DNA from: JAHCHG01 sp965214585
GTDB lineage: Bacteria; Acidobacteriota; Blastocatellia; Pyrinomonadales; Pyrinomonadaceae
Length of the DNA: 64,000 nt
Reading direction: 5' to 3'
NCBI GenBank assembly: GCA_965214585.1
Contig: OZ243957.1
Coordinates: 4,154,001-4,218,000 of the forward strand
The notes under the pieces were generated by a model. That model made no database searches. It was not told where the DNA came from and saw nothing but the letters and a program-made list of their open reading frames with translations. Position numbers and translations under genes: made by a program. Positions 33,156 to 41,876 of this stretch are shown in pieces (position 1 is the first letter of the stretch; every line of letters starts with the position of its first letter).

Positions 33156-34376
33156 TTATTTGTAACCTCCGCTTCCAACTTCCAATTTGATATTTGGAAA
33201 CATTTCTCGAAATTGGTCAAAAACTTTTGTGCAGGAATTGCACGGTGGTCGTTCAGTAAAAATGTATATTTTACCTTTAACTGTTTTTGCATTAGCAGAG
33301 TGTTTATTAGCAAAATCTTCAAGTATTTTCACCTCCGAATCATAAGCTCTGTTATGTCCGTCAACTTCAATCTTGAAAAATCTCTTTTCCGGTATCGAAA
33401 CTGTATTTTTGCTACTGAACTCGCCGCTATGTCCTACAACTCGCCATTGTTTTCCATCAACAGAAATGTTTGCAAAGCCAATGTTTCTGCCTTTACCTAT
33501 TTGTAAATCTTGCCGAATATTTTGAACTTCTCTGATTCCTTTGACGATTTCAACTTGTCGGAAAAACTCTGCCGTCGTCGGCGTTACAAATCTTGGTTCT
33601 TGTTTGACCGTGCCTTGCGCCGGGTCTAAATTCTTAGCTAAACGCCAATCATCCGTTGTCGCAATTTTACCTTCCGCCGTCAATCTCACGCCGCGTGCCG
33701 CTTCAAACTGCCGGTTGCTGATCTCGACTTCTCTGACCGCGCCTTTTGTCGCCGTGTAGCTTTCCGCCGAAATTTCTTTCAGTTCTATGCCGCGTCTCGT
33801 TTTCACCGTTTGCAGATATTTGATCTCATCCGCCGTTTTGCCTGCCGTTCGATAAACCGCGCCGCCTTCCTTCGCCGTCAGCGGTCTGCCTTGTTCGGCT
33901 AACGTCAGATTCAAATTATTGCCGACTGACGATTTTAACGCTTGGTCGAACACGCTCAAAACTTCGGCGCGGTTGTTTTTGATGTATTTTACGGCATTTG
34001 CGGCGCGGAAACCGCCGCTTAACGCCGACTGCGTAACGATTGATTCAAATATTTTATTGTCATCTAAACCTTGCAGTTTGCCCGTCGTAGCGGGCAACGG
34101 AAGTTTAGCCGTAACCGGAGCGATTGCGCCGTTTACGCCCGCAATCGCCGCCGCTTTGACCGATTCGGTTCTGTCGTTCGTCGTGATATAAGTTTCGCCG
34201 CCCGCCAAAGTCGCCTGCGTCGCCGCGCTGACCAAAATCATCGTCGCCAACGAACCCGAACCGCCCGTTGCCGCGCCGATTGCCAAACTCGGAACGGTTT
34301 GTCCCAAAGCGGTTGACTTGTTCGGCAGATCGTAGGGCGCAATCCGCGTTCGAGTTTTTCGTAAAAGTGTTTGCAA
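33156..34376 (-). CDS. Truncated polymorphic toxin with deaminase tip
   Basis: 406 codons from a TTG without a ribosome site. Residues ~12-120 copy the trunk of the full toxin upstream (PYDLPNKSTALGQTVPSLAI; TGKLQGLDDNKIFESI), and a 190-base stretch is identical to it. The C-terminal ~90 residues form a deaminase-like domain: NRAYDSEVKILEDFANKHS with the catalytic-type DSE, then FTERPPCNSCTKVFDQFREMFPNI with the zinc CxxC. This pattern resembles the BURPS668_1122-type toxin deaminases. It lacks the first ~430 trunk residues, so it is an orphan tip on a partial trunk. An ankyrin immunity gene follows after 2 bases. Confidence 0.82.
   Translation of the reverse strand: MQTLLRKTRTRIAPYDLPNKSTALGQTVPSLAIGAATGGSGSLATMILVSAATQATLAGGETYITTNDRTESVKAAAIAGVNGAIAPVTAKLPLPATTGKLQGLDDNKIFESIVTQSALSGGFRAANAVKYIKNNRAEVLSVFDQALKSSVGNNLNLTLAEQGRPLTAKEGGAVYRTAGKTADEIKYLQTVKTRRGIELKEISAESYTATKGAVREVEISNRQFEAARGVRLTAEGKIATTDDWRLAKNLDPAQGTVKQEPRFVTPTTAEFFRQVEIVKGIREVQNIRQDLQIGKGRNIGFANISVDGKQWRVVGHSGEFSSKNTVSIPEKRFFKIEVDGHNRAYDSEVKILEDFANKHSANAKTVKGKIYIFTERPPCNSCTKVFDQFREMFPNIKLEVGSGGYK
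34150..34339. repeat. 190-bp direct repeat in toxin trunks (orphan copy)
   Basis: By eye every base from 34150 to 34339 equals 36410 to 36599. Identity includes third codon positions, so selection on protein alone would not explain it. Flanking sequence diverges quickly on both sides. Confidence 0.9.
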
Positions 34377-34394
34377 TTTCTACGTTAAAATTAA

Positions 34395-34901
34395 TTATCC
34401 GATTGTTAGCGGATAATTAAACTCAATTGCTTTTTTCAAAAACTCCTTCATTATTTGTGCTTCTCCAATTGCTCGGCTCAACTCGGTTAATGATAACTGA
34501 CTGGATTCATCAACAATCAATCCAAAATGCTGATGAACATATTCAACATATTGCGGTAAAACTTTGTTCTCTGAATCTAGAAATTTTTCCACTCTTTCAT
34601 CAACCTCATCAATTAATTCAAGAATTATTTTAATCTGTTCGACTGAGACGAGATAACCGCCCGATTCGCGTTCATTTTCGTCAGTTTCTATTTCATTTTT
34701 CATTAACAGATTGAAATCTTTTCGCACTTGCGGATTTATTAAATCCCACAGTTGCATAGTTCGATTCAGAACAACTTCACCCCGACGAAAACTAACAAAA
34801 TTTTCTTCCTCTCCTTTTTCAATAAGTCCGAAATAAAACAAATACTCATTGTCAAATGGAAATTGTTTCTCGGACACTTTGCCTATTAAATGAAGTCCCA
34901 T
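34395..34901 (-). CDS. Candidate cognate immunity protein of the 993-residue toxin
   Basis: About 168 residues from the ATG at 34901 (MGLHLIGKVSEKQFPFDNEY), one base after the toxin stop codon and behind a GGTGG ribosome site that lies within the toxin's last codons. I do not recognise the family. It is mostly helical in the second half (YLVSVEQIKIILELIDEVDE) and acidic, fitting an immunity protein. Position is the main evidence for the role. Confidence 0.7.
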   Translation of the reverse strand: MGLHLIGKVSEKQFPFDNEYLFYFGLIEKGEEENFVSFRRGEVVLNRTMQLWDLINPQVRKDFNLLMKNEIETDENERESGGYLVSVEQIKIILELIDEVDERVEKFLDSENKVLPQYVEYVHQHFGLIVDESSQLSLTELSRAIGEAQIMKEFLKKAIEFNYPLTIG

Positions 34902-34902
34902 T

Positions 34903-37884
34903 TTAATTACCACCTAATTTATTTTGTAAAATTTCATTTGCCAATTGATTGATTTGTTTGGAATCAATGCCGAGATTTTCGTCAAAATGCGGTCTGTCGT
35001 CAGCACCTCGCGTTATCGCCCGCGCTTTATTGATACTGCTCAAATCATAATTGTTGGTTATGTCTAAACTTGAGTTGTTTTCAGTTGTGAAAATCCTAAC
35101 TGATGAATCGTTTGAAGCAATTCTCTTTAAAGCGTCTAACGTATTATCCAATTGTTCTCTTGCCTCGCCATTTGTATCATTTTTACCTGACTTGACTTGT
35201 TCAACTTGGACAATTTCGTTTTTTCCGTCAGCGTTCTTTTTAACTACGGCAATGTCCGCATCGGTTATCGGCTGCCAAACTTTACCACCCGATTCTACCA
35301 AAAAATCCGTGCTTGGGGCTTTTTGTCCCGGATGTCTTATTTCCCAATCGGCAGCCCAATCCGCTTTTGTTGAAAAACCGCTGTCCTGATAGATTTTCAC
35401 GCCGTTTTGTATCTCATACCCTTTTGTTGCCGGATATTGAATCGCCAGTTTTTGTTTGGTTAGTTCGATGCTGATTTGTTCCCGTAAAAGCGGCGCATTA
35501 TTTCTTTTAACAGCTTCGCGTGTCAGCCACCGACTGTTAAATTCAGGCGTATCAATTTGAGTTCGGGCTTTATTTATTGCCTCTTTTCGTAACTCTAATT
35601 TACCCGGAAGTTCGGCTTTTCTTTGTGCAATGCTCTCAAACATCTTCACCGGATCACCCGACAACTTTTGAACAAATTCAGTTGTCGTTTTGCTCGTCGC
35701 CCGCATCTGCTCAAACTCCGCGCGTCCCGCTTTCGTCAATTTGCTTCTCACACCTTGCAGATATGTTTCCGCCGACTGCTTGTGCAATGTTGCGATGTCC
35801 GCATCCGTCAGTTTGATGCCCAGCAAATCAGCTTCGCCCGTCATCGCTTTTTTGAAGTCCGCTAAACTTCGCAAGCCCGATTCCAAATGAAATCCCGCTC
35901 TTGTTTTTAATGCGCCGAGCGTGTTTTTATCCAACCCGCCGAGTCCGCCGCCAACCGATAACGCTCCGGCGATCAGTTTTGTCTTGGCAACTGCCAAAGT
36001 TTTTCCGGCTTGCTCGTAAGCCGCACGGGTGAAAACCGTGTTGCCTCTGCCGTATTCGGCTTTCGCCTTCGCATACGATTCCTGCAAGTTCTTTCCAAAC
36101 GATTTCTTTGATTCAACGTCAAAGGTTTGCAGAATCTCGTCCTTATATTTCCACACCGCCTGCTTCGCTTCGTCAATTGACAGCGACGGCTTGCCTTCTT
36201 TCGCCGCCAGAAACTCGTTCAGTTTGCCGCCCGCGCGAAAGCCGCCGCTTAGTGCGCTTTGCGTTATGATTGATTCAAATATCTTGTTGTCGTCGAGACC
36301 TTGCAGTTTGCCCGTCGCGTAGGTCATTAAAGCGTTACCCGCAACATCGGCAATATACGGCAACTTAGCGGTAACAGGTGCAACCGCGCCTTGAACTCCG
36401 GCGATGGTTGCCGCTTTGACCGATTCGGTTCTGTCGTTCGTCGTGATATAAGTTTCGCCGCCCGCCAAAGTCGCCTGCGTCGCCGCGCTGACCAAAATCA
36501 TCGTCGCCAACGAACCCGAACCGCCCGTTGCCGCGCCGATTGCCAAACTCGGAACGGTTTGTCCCAAAGCGGTTGACTTGTTCGGCAGATCGTAGGGCGT
36601 AAGGCGTAATCCGCGTTCGGCTTTTTCGAGATATGCCTTGTCCGCCTGCGACATCTGCCGTGTGCTGATCTGCGATAAATCAGTCCAGAATTTGCGCCGT
36701 TCTTCGCGTGTTTCGCTTAAACTCTTTTCGTAAACGGACGTGTCAACTCCGGCTTTTTTCAAACCGTAAATTGCCGCGTCCGTTATCGCGTCATTGACAA
36801 AATCGTTCGCGCCCTTTATTCCGGCGACGATGCTGATCGTGCCTTTTTCGACTCCGATGCCGAATTTGACCAACTCGTTCTTGACCGAATCGGGCATATA
36901 GCGGTAAAGCGGATGCGTTTCGAGCAGCCCGCGCATAACGCCTTCGGAATAATCGCCGATGTCTTTGCCCAAACCGGCTTGGCGAAAATCGGCTTTTGTT
37001 TCGTTGATAATTCGGTCAATCTCTTCCTTTAAAGCCCGGTCGTAACCCATTCTCCGGCTCATCCGGTAAAAAGGATTTTCGCTGTTTCCCGGATCAAACT
37101 GTTTTTTCAACCTTGCAATTGCTTCTTCGATGCGCTTATCAATCGCCAGTTCAAATTTATCTCGGACATACTGCGCCCGTTCCGCGTCCGTTCCGGTTTT
37201 GTTCAGTTTATTTTCAAAAATCCATTTGCGGTTTGCCGCCGAAACGGTGTATTTGCCGAAGAAATCGGCTTTTTTGTCGCCCGCTTCATTTTGTAATCTC
37301 AAAGGTTGAAGCGGCTCATTCTGTCGGGCGAATGTATCCTTTTTATTCAGTTCATAACGCCTCAGTTCGAGTTCGTTCTTGATGGCGATTTTCAGTTCGG
37401 CAACGCTTATATCCTGATTGTTTTCGTCGCCGCCGCGCCAATTGATCGCAACTTTTCCATCTTCATTTTTTATGGAATTGATAAAATCATCAACCGACTG
37501 CCGGTCACGCGCCGTCGTATAGCCGGCTTTTTGCAGAGCGAGGCGCGTAATCGCTTCGCGCGGATCGTCCATTTGGGCAAAGCGTTTCAGTTCTTCATCG
37601 GTAAATGTGAAACTAACGTCTTTGCCGTCCAGACCTTTTTTAAAAAGGCTGTCGTTTTCGCCAATTTGCGCCGCGTCTAATTGATCGTTGAGTTTGCGCG
37701 AGAGAAACTGCCCGCGTAAGTTGTTGGAATAATACGAAAAACTTTTCGTGTTTTCGTTTTGTCCGAAAGATTCTACATCTCCATTTGCAAAATTTGCTGC
37801 TTTCGATTTAGTTTTGAAATTTTGATCTGAATCCGGTTTATCAAGTCCAAGCGGCTGCGCCTGAAAGTTACTGATTTTGGTCAT
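34903..37884 (-). CDS. Large polymorphic toxin, full-length
   Basis: 993 residues, no signal peptide. The N-terminal ~430 residues are charged and helical with no family I recognise. Residues ~429-545 are a Gly/Ala-rich hydrophobic pre-toxin segment (TALGQTVPSLAIGAATGGSG) shared with the truncated toxin. The C-terminus (~840-993) is a separate module with a possible PD-(D/E)XK pattern (TDADIAVV followed by VQVEQVKSGK), so perhaps a nuclease; that is weak. GCAGGAGA precedes the ATG. It is first gene of a toxin-immunity array ending at 31337. The export route is unknown: no secretion genes, Rhs repeats or hemagglutinin repeats are in the window. Confidence 0.8.
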   Translation of the reverse strand: MTKISNFQAQPLGLDKPDSDQNFKTKSKAANFANGDVESFGQNENTKSFSYYSNNLRGQFLSRKLNDQLDAAQIGENDSLFKKGLDGKDVSFTFTDEELKRFAQMDDPREAITRLALQKAGYTTARDRQSVDDFINSIKNEDGKVAINWRGGDENNQDISVAELKIAIKNELELRRYELNKKDTFARQNEPLQPLRLQNEAGDKKADFFGKYTVSAANRKWIFENKLNKTGTDAERAQYVRDKFELAIDKRIEEAIARLKKQFDPGNSENPFYRMSRRMGYDRALKEEIDRIINETKADFRQAGLGKDIGDYSEGVMRGLLETHPLYRYMPDSVKNELVKFGIGVEKGTISIVAGIKGANDFVNDAITDAAIYGLKKAGVDTSVYEKSLSETREERRKFWTDLSQISTRQMSQADKAYLEKAERGLRLTPYDLPNKSTALGQTVPSLAIGAATGGSGSLATMILVSAATQATLAGGETYITTNDRTESVKAATIAGVQGAVAPVTAKLPYIADVAGNALMTYATGKLQGLDDNKIFESIITQSALSGGFRAGGKLNEFLAAKEGKPSLSIDEAKQAVWKYKDEILQTFDVESKKSFGKNLQESYAKAKAEYGRGNTVFTRAAYEQAGKTLAVAKTKLIAGALSVGGGLGGLDKNTLGALKTRAGFHLESGLRSLADFKKAMTGEADLLGIKLTDADIATLHKQSAETYLQGVRSKLTKAGRAEFEQMRATSKTTTEFVQKLSGDPVKMFESIAQRKAELPGKLELRKEAINKARTQIDTPEFNSRWLTREAVKRNNAPLLREQISIELTKQKLAIQYPATKGYEIQNGVKIYQDSGFSTKADWAADWEIRHPGQKAPSTDFLVESGGKVWQPITDADIAVVKKNADGKNEIVQVEQVKSGKNDTNGEAREQLDNTLDALKRIASNDSSVRIFTTENNSSLDITNNYDLSSINKARAITRGADDRPHFDENLGIDSKQINQLANEILQNKLGGN
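36410..36599. repeat. 190-bp direct repeat in toxin trunks (full-length copy)
   Basis: Partner of 34150-34339, encoding residues about 429-491 of the 993-residue toxin. Recombination between the two would replace the nuclease-like tip by the deaminase tip and delete 2.26 kb, including the first immunity gene. Confidence 0.9.
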
Positions 37885-37980
37885 TGGGAAAATCTCCTGC
37901 TGTGTAAAAATTTGAAAAAATTACCGCCTATTTATATTATCGCCGAAAACTGAAAATTGTTTCCCGATTTTTTCAAATTT

Positions 37981-40866
37981 TTATTTCAAGATTTCCTTCA
38001 ACGCCTGTCCCGTGTAAGATTTTTTCACTTTTGCAATTTGTTCGGGCGTTCCCTTCGCCACGATTTCGCCGCCTTTTGCGCCGCCTTCCGGTCCGAGATC
38101 GAAAATATAATCGGCGGATTTTATCACGTCCAGATTATGTTCGATGACGATGACCGTATTTCCCGTGTCAACCAAACGCTGCAAAACGTCGAGGAGTTTG
38201 TGAACGTCTGCGAAGTGCAAACCCGTCGTCGGTTCGTCTAAAATGTAGATCGTTTTGCCCGTCGCGCGTTTTGAAAGTTCTTTGGAAAGTTTTACCCTTT
38301 GCGCTTCGCCGCCGGAAATTGTCGTCGAAGATTGACCGAGTTTCAAATATCCCAAACCGACATCAAGCAAAGTTTGCAGTTTGATTTTGATATTCGGAAT
38401 GTTTTCCAAAATCGGCAGCGCGTCTTCGATTGTCGTGTCCAACAAATCGGCAATCGAAAGCCCTTTATATTTGACCGAAAGCGTTTCGCGGTTGTATCTT
38501 TTGCCGCGGCAAACGTCGCAGGAAACGTAAACGTCGGGCAGAAAATTCATCTCGATCCTTTTCATTCCCGCGCCTTCGCACGCCGCACAGCGTCCGATTT
38601 TGACGTTAAACGAAAATCTTCCCGATTTATAGCCGCGCTCTCTGGATTCGGGCAGCATCGCGTAAAGTTCGCGGATCGGCGTGAAAACTCCCGTGTAGGT
38701 CGCCGGATTTGAACGCGGCGTTCTGCCAATCGGCGATTGGTCAATTTCGATCACTTTGTCAATATTCTCTAAGCCTTCGATTGATTTGTGCGCGAGAGGT
38801 TCGTGGACGGATTTGTAAATGTGTTTTGCCAAACCGCGATACAAAATGTCGTCAATCAAAGTTGATTTTCCCGAACCCGAAACGCCCGTAATGACGTTCA
38901 AAACGCCAAGCGGAATTTTGACGTTGATATTTTTCAAATTATGCGCCGTCGCGCCTTTGACCGTGATAAATTTCCCGTTCGGTTTGCGGCGTTTCTTAGG
39001 AACTTCGATTGAAAGTTTGCCCGAAAGATATTTTCCGGTCAGCGAATCTTTCGATTTTTCGATCTGTTTCGGCGTTCCCTGCGCGATCAATTCGCCGCCG
39101 TGAGTTCCGGCAAGCGGTCCCAAATCAACGACATAATCGGCGTTTTCAATCGTTTCTTCATCGTGTTCGACGACCAAAACCGTATTTCCCAAATCGCGCA
39201 ATTTTTGTAAAGTTTCGAGCAGTTTCTGATTATCGCGCGGATGCAAGCCAATCGAAGGTTCGTCTAAAACATACAAAACGCCGCGAAGCTGCGAACCGAT
39301 CTGCGTTGCCAGCCGAATCCGCTGACCTTCGCCGCCGCTTAAAGTTCCCGACGAACGATCAAGCGTCAAATATCCTAAACCAACCGTGTTCAGAAAATTC
39401 ATACGCTCGCGGATTTCGCGCAAAACGAGTCCCGCGATTTTTTCCTGACGTTTGTTTAACTCGATTTTTTCAAATTTTTCAATCGAATCTTCAATCGGAA
39501 GTTCCGTATAATCGGCAATTCCCAAATTGCCGACTTTGACCGCCAAACTTTCCGGCTGCAATCTTTTTCCGTCGCATTTCGGACATTCAACGGGCGAAAC
39601 AAGTTCTTCCAATTGCTCGCGGATTTTCTCCGACGGCGGCGTTTTCAATCTATCTTGCAGCACGCGAATCGCGCCTTTCCAATCCGATTCGTAAACATAA
39701 CTTCCCTGCCGAAATGTCAGGCGTTTTTTCGTCCCGTTATAAAATTCATCCCGAATCTCTTGAGGCAGTTCGGCAAAAATCGTCGTTTTATATTCCTTGA
39801 ATAATTTCTGCGCCTCGTTGGTCTGCGCGTCGGTCAAAGGCTCGGCTGCAGATTTCTTTTTGCGAACTTTGTCTTCAACATATCTTTCAATAATCGCATT
39901 CAGAGCCGTTTCGAGAAATTTCCCGCCTTTTTTATCCGCGCCGTTTAAAAAATCCAATTTATTCGCCTGAACAGATTCGTCTGGAATCACGCGGTTTTCC
40001 TCAAACGACATCACTGTTCCCAAACCTTGACAGCGTTTGCACGCGCCGTAATTCGAGTTAAACGAAAACGAACGCGGCTCAAGCGGCTGAATATTTATTC
40101 CGCAATTGACGCACGCCATTTTCTCCGAATAGAGTTTTTCGTCGCCGTCAATAATCGAAATCAAAACCGCGCCGTCGGTCAATTTCAGAGCCGTTTTCAC
40201 CGATTCATTCAATCGTTCCTTAACGCCTTCCTTTAACAAAAGACGATCAACGACGACTTCGATTGTGTGATTAAAAGTTTTCTTGAGTTTGATTTCCTCG
40301 TCCAACAGCCGCATTTCGCCGTCAATCCGGGCGCGTATAAATCCGTCTTTGTGAAATTTTTCGAGTTCCTTTTTAAATTCGCCTTTTCGCCCGCGAACAA
40401 CGGGAGCGAGAATCATCACCCGTTCGCCGTCGGGTAATTCCAGAATGTCGGAAACGATCTGTTCGACGGATTGCCGCGTGATCGCACTATCGCATTTGGG
40501 GCAGTGCGGCGTTCCGATTGACGAAAACAAAAGCCGCAGATAATCGTAAACTTCCGTCACCGTTCCAACCGTCGAACGCGGACTTTTGGAAACCGTCTTC
40601 TGCTCAATCGAAATCGCCGGCGAAAGCCCTTCCACCGAATCAACATCGGGTTTTTCCAGTTGATCTAAAAACTGTCTGGCATAAGCCGAAAGCGATTCGA
40701 CATAACGCCTCTGACCTTCGGCGTAAATCGTATCAAACGCCAAACTCGATTTTCCCGAACCCGACAAACCCGTGATAACCGTCAGTTGATTGCGCGGAAT
40801 TTCCACGTTTATATTTTTAAGATTGTGCTGACGCGCACCGCGAACTGTAATTTTTTCAATGCTCAT
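37981..40866 (-). CDS. uvrA: Excinuclease ABC subunit A (UvrA)
   Basis: Damage-recognition ATPase of nucleotide excision repair. The 961 residues contain both ABC modules: Walker A GLSGSGKSSLAFD near residue 33 and GVSGSGKSTLIDD near residue 645, signature motifs LSGGEGQRIRLATQ and ISGGEAQRVKLSKE, and zinc Cys clusters (CPKCDSAITRQ; CVNCG...CKRCQG; CAACEGAG...CDVCRG). Length is normal. No SOS-type operator was seen upstream. The toxin gene follows after 96 bases on the same strand with its own ribosome site. Confidence 0.97.
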   Translation of the reverse strand: MSIEKITVRGARQHNLKNINVEIPRNQLTVITGLSGSGKSSLAFDTIYAEGQRRYVESLSAYARQFLDQLEKPDVDSVEGLSPAISIEQKTVSKSPRSTVGTVTEVYDYLRLLFSSIGTPHCPKCDSAITRQSVEQIVSDILELPDGERVMILAPVVRGRKGEFKKELEKFHKDGFIRARIDGEMRLLDEEIKLKKTFNHTIEVVVDRLLLKEGVKERLNESVKTALKLTDGAVLISIIDGDEKLYSEKMACVNCGINIQPLEPRSFSFNSNYGACKRCQGLGTVMSFEENRVIPDESVQANKLDFLNGADKKGGKFLETALNAIIERYVEDKVRKKKSAAEPLTDAQTNEAQKLFKEYKTTIFAELPQEIRDEFYNGTKKRLTFRQGSYVYESDWKGAIRVLQDRLKTPPSEKIREQLEELVSPVECPKCDGKRLQPESLAVKVGNLGIADYTELPIEDSIEKFEKIELNKRQEKIAGLVLREIRERMNFLNTVGLGYLTLDRSSGTLSGGEGQRIRLATQIGSQLRGVLYVLDEPSIGLHPRDNQKLLETLQKLRDLGNTVLVVEHDEETIENADYVVDLGPLAGTHGGELIAQGTPKQIEKSKDSLTGKYLSGKLSIEVPKKRRKPNGKFITVKGATAHNLKNINVKIPLGVLNVITGVSGSGKSTLIDDILYRGLAKHIYKSVHEPLAHKSIEGLENIDKVIEIDQSPIGRTPRSNPATYTGVFTPIRELYAMLPESRERGYKSGRFSFNVKIGRCAACEGAGMKRIEMNFLPDVYVSCDVCRGKRYNRETLSVKYKGLSIADLLDTTIEDALPILENIPNIKIKLQTLLDVGLGYLKLGQSSTTISGGEAQRVKLSKELSKRATGKTIYILDEPTTGLHFADVHKLLDVLQRLVDTGNTVIVIEHNLDVIKSADYIFDLGPEGGAKGGEIVAKGTPEQIAKVKKSYTGQALKEILK

Positions 40867-40946
40867 TTCTTGTTGTATAGATGAAATCTCCGTCCTTTGG
40901 CGAAACGATTATTTTATCAATTTGAAATGAGCAAAGCAAAGTAAGA

Positions 40947-41018
40947 GGTCAGTAGCGTCGGCGTGAGCCGATGCGTAGCGTAGATTTGAACGCATCGGCT
41001 CACGCCGACACTGCTGAC
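40947..41018. repeat. Palindromic repeat family A, copy 3
   Basis: GGTCAGTAGCGTCGGCGTGA at the left and its complement with two changes (GACACTGCTGAC end) at the right. It lies between the Uma2-like gene and uvrA. Confidence 0.82.
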
Positions 41019-41023
41019 AATAG

Positions 41024-41482
41024 TTAGTTTGCACCGAAAATTTTGCGGAAATTCACTTTTATATTTTCGCTCTCAACTTCTTTATTGTGAAAGCGTCTAT
41101 TATCTTCGGAAGTTTTCACAATAACCGTATTCGTAAAAGGCTCAACCATCCAAACAGCTTTTACGCCGTTTTCGACTAATATTTTCGCCTTTTCTAATAA
41201 ATCCTGAATATTCTGGCTGGCGGAAATATCTTCAATTGCAATTATTGGCATTTCCGAAAATTTTGGAATATCGTGAAGAAAATCCGGCTTGACGATGGAC
41301 TTTGGAAAAACGGAAATATCGGGAATAATTCCGTTTTCAATATTGAGAGTCAATTCCGGCAAAGGCGCAATCGCTTCATTTTGCGAAAGTTGCTGCGCTA
41401 TCTGCCAACAAAGATAACTGTGATTAAAAGACGGTATTTCTTTTTCTTCTTCTTCCGTTTCTGAAACTTCTTCTAATAACAT
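41024..41482 (-). CDS. Uma2/DUF820-like PD-(D/E)XK protein
   Basis: 152 residues. It contains the Uma2-type core: GIIPDISVFPKS (catalytic Asp expected), PIIAIEDISASQNIQDLLEKA in place of the usual VEVxSP segment, and AKILVENGVKAVWMVEP for the Tyr/Trp-V-D-P motif. The N-terminus is Glu-rich (SETEEEEKEIPS). Uma2 proteins are numerous in cyanobacteria and some other phyla, and their role is not established. The usual ExK is changed to EDI here, so nuclease activity is doubtful. Confidence 0.75.
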   Translation of the reverse strand: MLLEEVSETEEEEKEIPSFNHSYLCWQIAQQLSQNEAIAPLPELTLNIENGIIPDISVFPKSIVKPDFLHDIPKFSEMPIIAIEDISASQNIQDLLEKAKILVENGVKAVWMVEPFTNTVIVKTSEDNRRFHNKEVESENIKVNFRKIFGAN

Positions 41483-41507
41483 TTTTTTACCTCTATTTTT
41501 TCAACAA

Positions 41508-41756
41508 TCATCCGAGTTTTTCGTTGACAAAAGTAAAAATTCCCGTCGCTATGCTGATAACCATAAAAGTTGCAATCGCCCGCCAAACCGTGTCAACCAC
41601 TTCGTTTTGCCAAATCGCCCAAATGCACAAAAAAGTGCAGGCGATCAGCGACAGCGTAATTACCGTAAATGAAATCAGGCGGACTCGTTTCGGATCAACA
41701 ACGCCTTTTATATTGCGTCTAATTTTGACTGACGGCTCAATTTTTCGTTCTTCCAT
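41508..41756 (-). CDS. Small two-helix membrane protein
   Basis: 82 residues: a basic N-terminus (MEERKIEPSVKIRRNIKG) and two membrane helices (LISFTVITLSLIACTFLCIW; VWRAIATFMVISIATGIFTF). No family recognised. It is 25 bases upstream of the Uma2-like gene on the same strand. Confidence 0.6.
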   Translation of the reverse strand: MEERKIEPSVKIRRNIKGVVDPKRVRLISFTVITLSLIACTFLCIWAIWQNEVVDTVWRAIATFMVISIATGIFTFVNEKLG

Positions 41757-41876
41757 TTGTTAAATATAATTGATTTTTACGCCTCTGACAAAAATAAAAA
41801 AGGACGGATTGAAAATCCGATCCGTTTCTCGGCTAATTTTTCGCCGGCAGATTATTTAATTTTCAGAAAGTTTCCG

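Noticed and set aside
34903..37884. Phage tape-measure protein or prophage remnant
   Set aside because: The Gly/Ala-rich hydrophobic segment resembles one, but no structural phage genes are near, and the tip-immunity layout fits a toxin better.
41024..41482. An active restriction-type nuclease (Uma2-like)
   Set aside because: The expected ExK motif is replaced by EDI, so only the fold is called, not an activity.
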